Below, piece after piece: positions 62,678 to 64,000 of a DNA stretch of 64,000 nt. Both the position numbers and the translations under genes were made by a program. The DNA is from Campylobacter concisus. GTDB lineage: Bacteria > Campylobacterota > Campylobacteria > Campylobacterales > Campylobacteraceae. The first letter of the stretch is position 1. Every line of letters begins with the position of its first letter. The notes beneath the pieces were generated by a model. That model made no database searches, was not told where the DNA came from, and worked only from the letters and a program-made list of their open reading frames with translations. Location of the stretch: contig NZ_CP049263.1 of NCBI RefSeq assembly GCF_003048615.2, forward strand, positions 930,001-994,000. Reading direction: 5' to 3'.

Positions 62678-63476
62678 TGAGATCTGGGACATTTTAAACG
62701 AGGGCGACGTGGAGCTTAAATTTTTAAAATTTGAGCTGTTTTACGAGAAATTTAGATCAAATTTAGATATTTGTTTTGATGAAATTTCTGCGCCAAATGA
62801 GCTAACTACCCCATGCTACACTAAATTTTGCGACGTCGTTAGCATGAAAGAGCTAAACAAAAAGGTAAAACCAAAAGATAAAAACCTAAATTTTATTCAC
62901 TCGGTCGCTCACATCGAGTTTAGCGCCATTGACATCGCGCTTGATGCTTGTTATAGATTTAGAGGGCTGCCAAGGGAGTTTTACGAGGACTGGTTGGAGG
63001 TGGCTGAGGATGAGATCAGGCACTTTTGCATGATAGAAAATTTACTCACAAAGCAGGGCGGCAGATACGGTGAGCTAAGCGTGCATGATGGCCTATTTAT
63101 CGCACTTCAAAAGACTTCAGATAGGCTTACTAGCCGCATGGCGCTACTACCAAGATATATGGAGGCAAACGGGCTTGATGCAAACGCTCACATCATCAAA
63201 AGGCTAGAAGCTGAGGGCGGGCAAGAAGAGCTCATAGAGTGCCTAAAAGTCATCTTAAAAGAGGAAGTCTCTCACGTTTATAAGGGTGATAAGTGGTTTA
63301 AATTTGCCTGCAAAAAAGAGGGCGTCGATGAGAAAAGCTACTTTGACATCATCTTAAATTTATATCCAAATTCATTTAAAAGCATTAGAGATATCAACGA
63401 AAAGGACCGCTTAAAGGCTGGATTTAGCAAGGAAGAGCTTAGTTGGATAAAGAATTTCTCAAAGGAGAGATCATGA
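62664..63476 (+). CDS. DUF455 ferritin-like protein
   Basis: A 270-residue helical protein. Metal-ligand residues appear in HSVAHIEFSAIDIALD, EVAEDEIRHFCMIENLL and LKEEVSHVYKGDKWF, consistent with a ferritin-like di-iron or related four-helix bundle. Distantly related to the tRNA hydroxylase MiaE, but the function of DUF455 is not known. Coupled on both sides (14-base overlap upstream, 4-base overlap downstream). Confidence 0.82.
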   Translation: MRFFDEIWDILNEGDVELKFLKFELFYEKFRSNLDICFDEISAPNELTTPCYTKFCDVVSMKELNKKVKPKDKNLNFIHSVAHIEFSAIDIALDACYRFRGLPREFYEDWLEVAEDEIRHFCMIENLLTKQGGRYGELSVHDGLFIALQKTSDRLTSRMALLPRYMEANGLDANAHIIKRLEAEGGQEELIECLKVILKEEVSHVYKGDKWFKFACKKEGVDEKSYFDIILNLYPNSFKSIRDINEKDRLKAGFSKEELSWIKNFSKERS

Positions 63477-63970
63477 GCAAAATTTACTTCATAAGGCACG
63501 CAAAAGCAGTTGATGAGAACAAAGACGGCGCAAAAGATGCTTCAAGAGAGCTTAGCCAGAAAGGCAAAGAGGACGCTAAATTTATGGCCAGCAGGCTAAA
63601 AATGTATGATGTGATGCCAGGAGCTATCTTTTCAAGCAGTGCTAAAAGATGCGAGCAAACAGCAAAAATCATCGCTAAAACTTTAAAATTTAAAGAAAAA
63701 TCCATAGAGATAAAAGATGAGCTTTACGACATAAGCTTTGAAGATCTGTTGGAATTTGTAAGAAATTTAGACAAAAATTTAGATGAAATTTTCATCATCA
63801 CGCACAATCCAAGCATAACAGAAATTTGCGAATATCTAAGCGACTCATCGATCGATAATATCCCAACGTCAGGCATTTTTTGCATTGAGTTTGAGTCTGA
63901 ATTTAAAGAGCTAAAAGAGGGCAGTGCAAAAGCTTTGTTTTTTGACCACCCAAAGAAACATCAAAGATAA
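63473..63970 (+). CDS. SixA-like phosphohistidine phosphatase (histidine phosphatase superfamily)
   Basis: A 165-residue protein starting at the ATG at 63473 (AAAGGAG upstream, ATGA overlap with the DUF455 stop). The catalytic RHG motif is IYFIRHAKAVDEN; SSSAKRCEQTAKII and ITHNPSITEI hold the other active-site Arg and His. The small size and lack of inserts fit SixA, which dephosphorylates phosphohistidine on phosphorelay or PTS proteins; the target here is unknown. The remaining 30 bases of the window after it show no feature. Confidence 0.87.
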   Translation: MSKIYFIRHAKAVDENKDGAKDASRELSQKGKEDAKFMASRLKMYDVMPGAIFSSSAKRCEQTAKIIAKTLKFKEKSIEIKDELYDISFEDLLEFVRNLDKNLDEIFIITHNPSITEICEYLSDSSIDNIPTSGIFCIEFESEFKELKEGSAKALFFDHPKKHQR

Positions 63971-64000
63971 GCTAAATAAAATTAGTTTTGTTTGCCAAAG

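Noticed and set aside
1-64000. CRISPR array, insertion sequence, prophage, rRNA operon or defence island
   Set aside because: I found no regularly spaced repeats, transposase or integrase motifs, rRNA sequence or defence-type domains; genes are core or envelope functions.

Overview
The window looks like a chromosomal segment of a microaerophilic, flagellated Campylobacterota (epsilonproteobacterial) species, most likely a Campylobacter close to C. concisus, C. curvus or C. showae. This rests on the AT-rich base composition with very frequent AAATTT, on gene order that from memory matches C. jejuni and H. pylori neighbourhoods (cheZ-U32-purE-glyQ-nif3-flgZ-waaA-rluA-ffh-rpsP-khpA-rimM-trmD-rplS; tgt-trkA-like-aroB-mscS-mtaB-ftsH-like; aspB-speA-hisS-tmk-coaD-ubiX-flgA; a TenI-like gene with thiH-thiG-thiF-thiS), and on lineage-typical genes (HP0268 family, FlgZ, CheZ-HP type, ccoI/ccoS, ThiF with a ThiS-like N-terminus). 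No database search was possible; species level is inference. Coding density is very high and many neighbours overlap by 1 to 20 bases.

Layout. 1-2.3 kb: the 3' part of an RclA-like flavoprotein and two Sel1-repeat lipoproteins. 2.4-9.2 kb (minus): a double-cubane reductase/activator ATPase pair, a PilM/N/O-like trio, a small TPR protein, a DUF374 acyltransferase, miaB and an HP0268-family gene. 9.3-11 kb: nusA with an SSAT-like acetyltransferase. 11-15.1 kb: an outer-membrane barrel protein, a small HTH protein, rho, thrC, ridA. 15.2-20.1 kb: a YheO-type regulator translationally joined to ccoI and ccoS (cbb3 oxidase assembly), then dnaX on the other strand. 20.2-23.3 kb: LysE-type exporter, glnA, a PHP phosphatase.

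23.4-34.6 kb is one long plus-strand run of chemotaxis, tRNA and rRNA modification, purine, LPS-Kdo, signal recognition and ribosomal genes. 34.6-35 kb is the only gap above 300 bases; it holds a terminator, AT-rich DNA, a 3' gene remnant and a strong hairpin. 35-40.2 kb: corA-like, tgt and an Mla-type lipid transporter. 40.3-48.4 kb: RCK-domain protein, aroB, mscS, mtaB, an FtsH-like AAA protein without a zinc motif, mog and a membrane protein. 48.4-58.9 kb (minus): thiamine thiazole genes, aspartate aminotransferase, speA, hisS, tmk, coaD, ubiX, flgA and a tRNA-Gly with a strong promoter. 58.9-64 kb: moeA, murA, then NlpC/P60 lipoprotein, rhomboid protease, DUF455 and SixA-like genes.

Most of the window is core metabolism and information processing. 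I saw no CRISPR array, rRNA, insertion sequence, prophage, restriction or defence island. The observations most worth following are the FtsH-like protein that has lost its protease motif, the double-cubane reductase pair, the flgA gene that has no AUG/GUG/UUG start between the tRNA and its signal peptide, the PilMNO-like trio separated from the rest of its machine, the YheO-ccoI-ccoS coupling, and the gene remnant at 34.8 kb.
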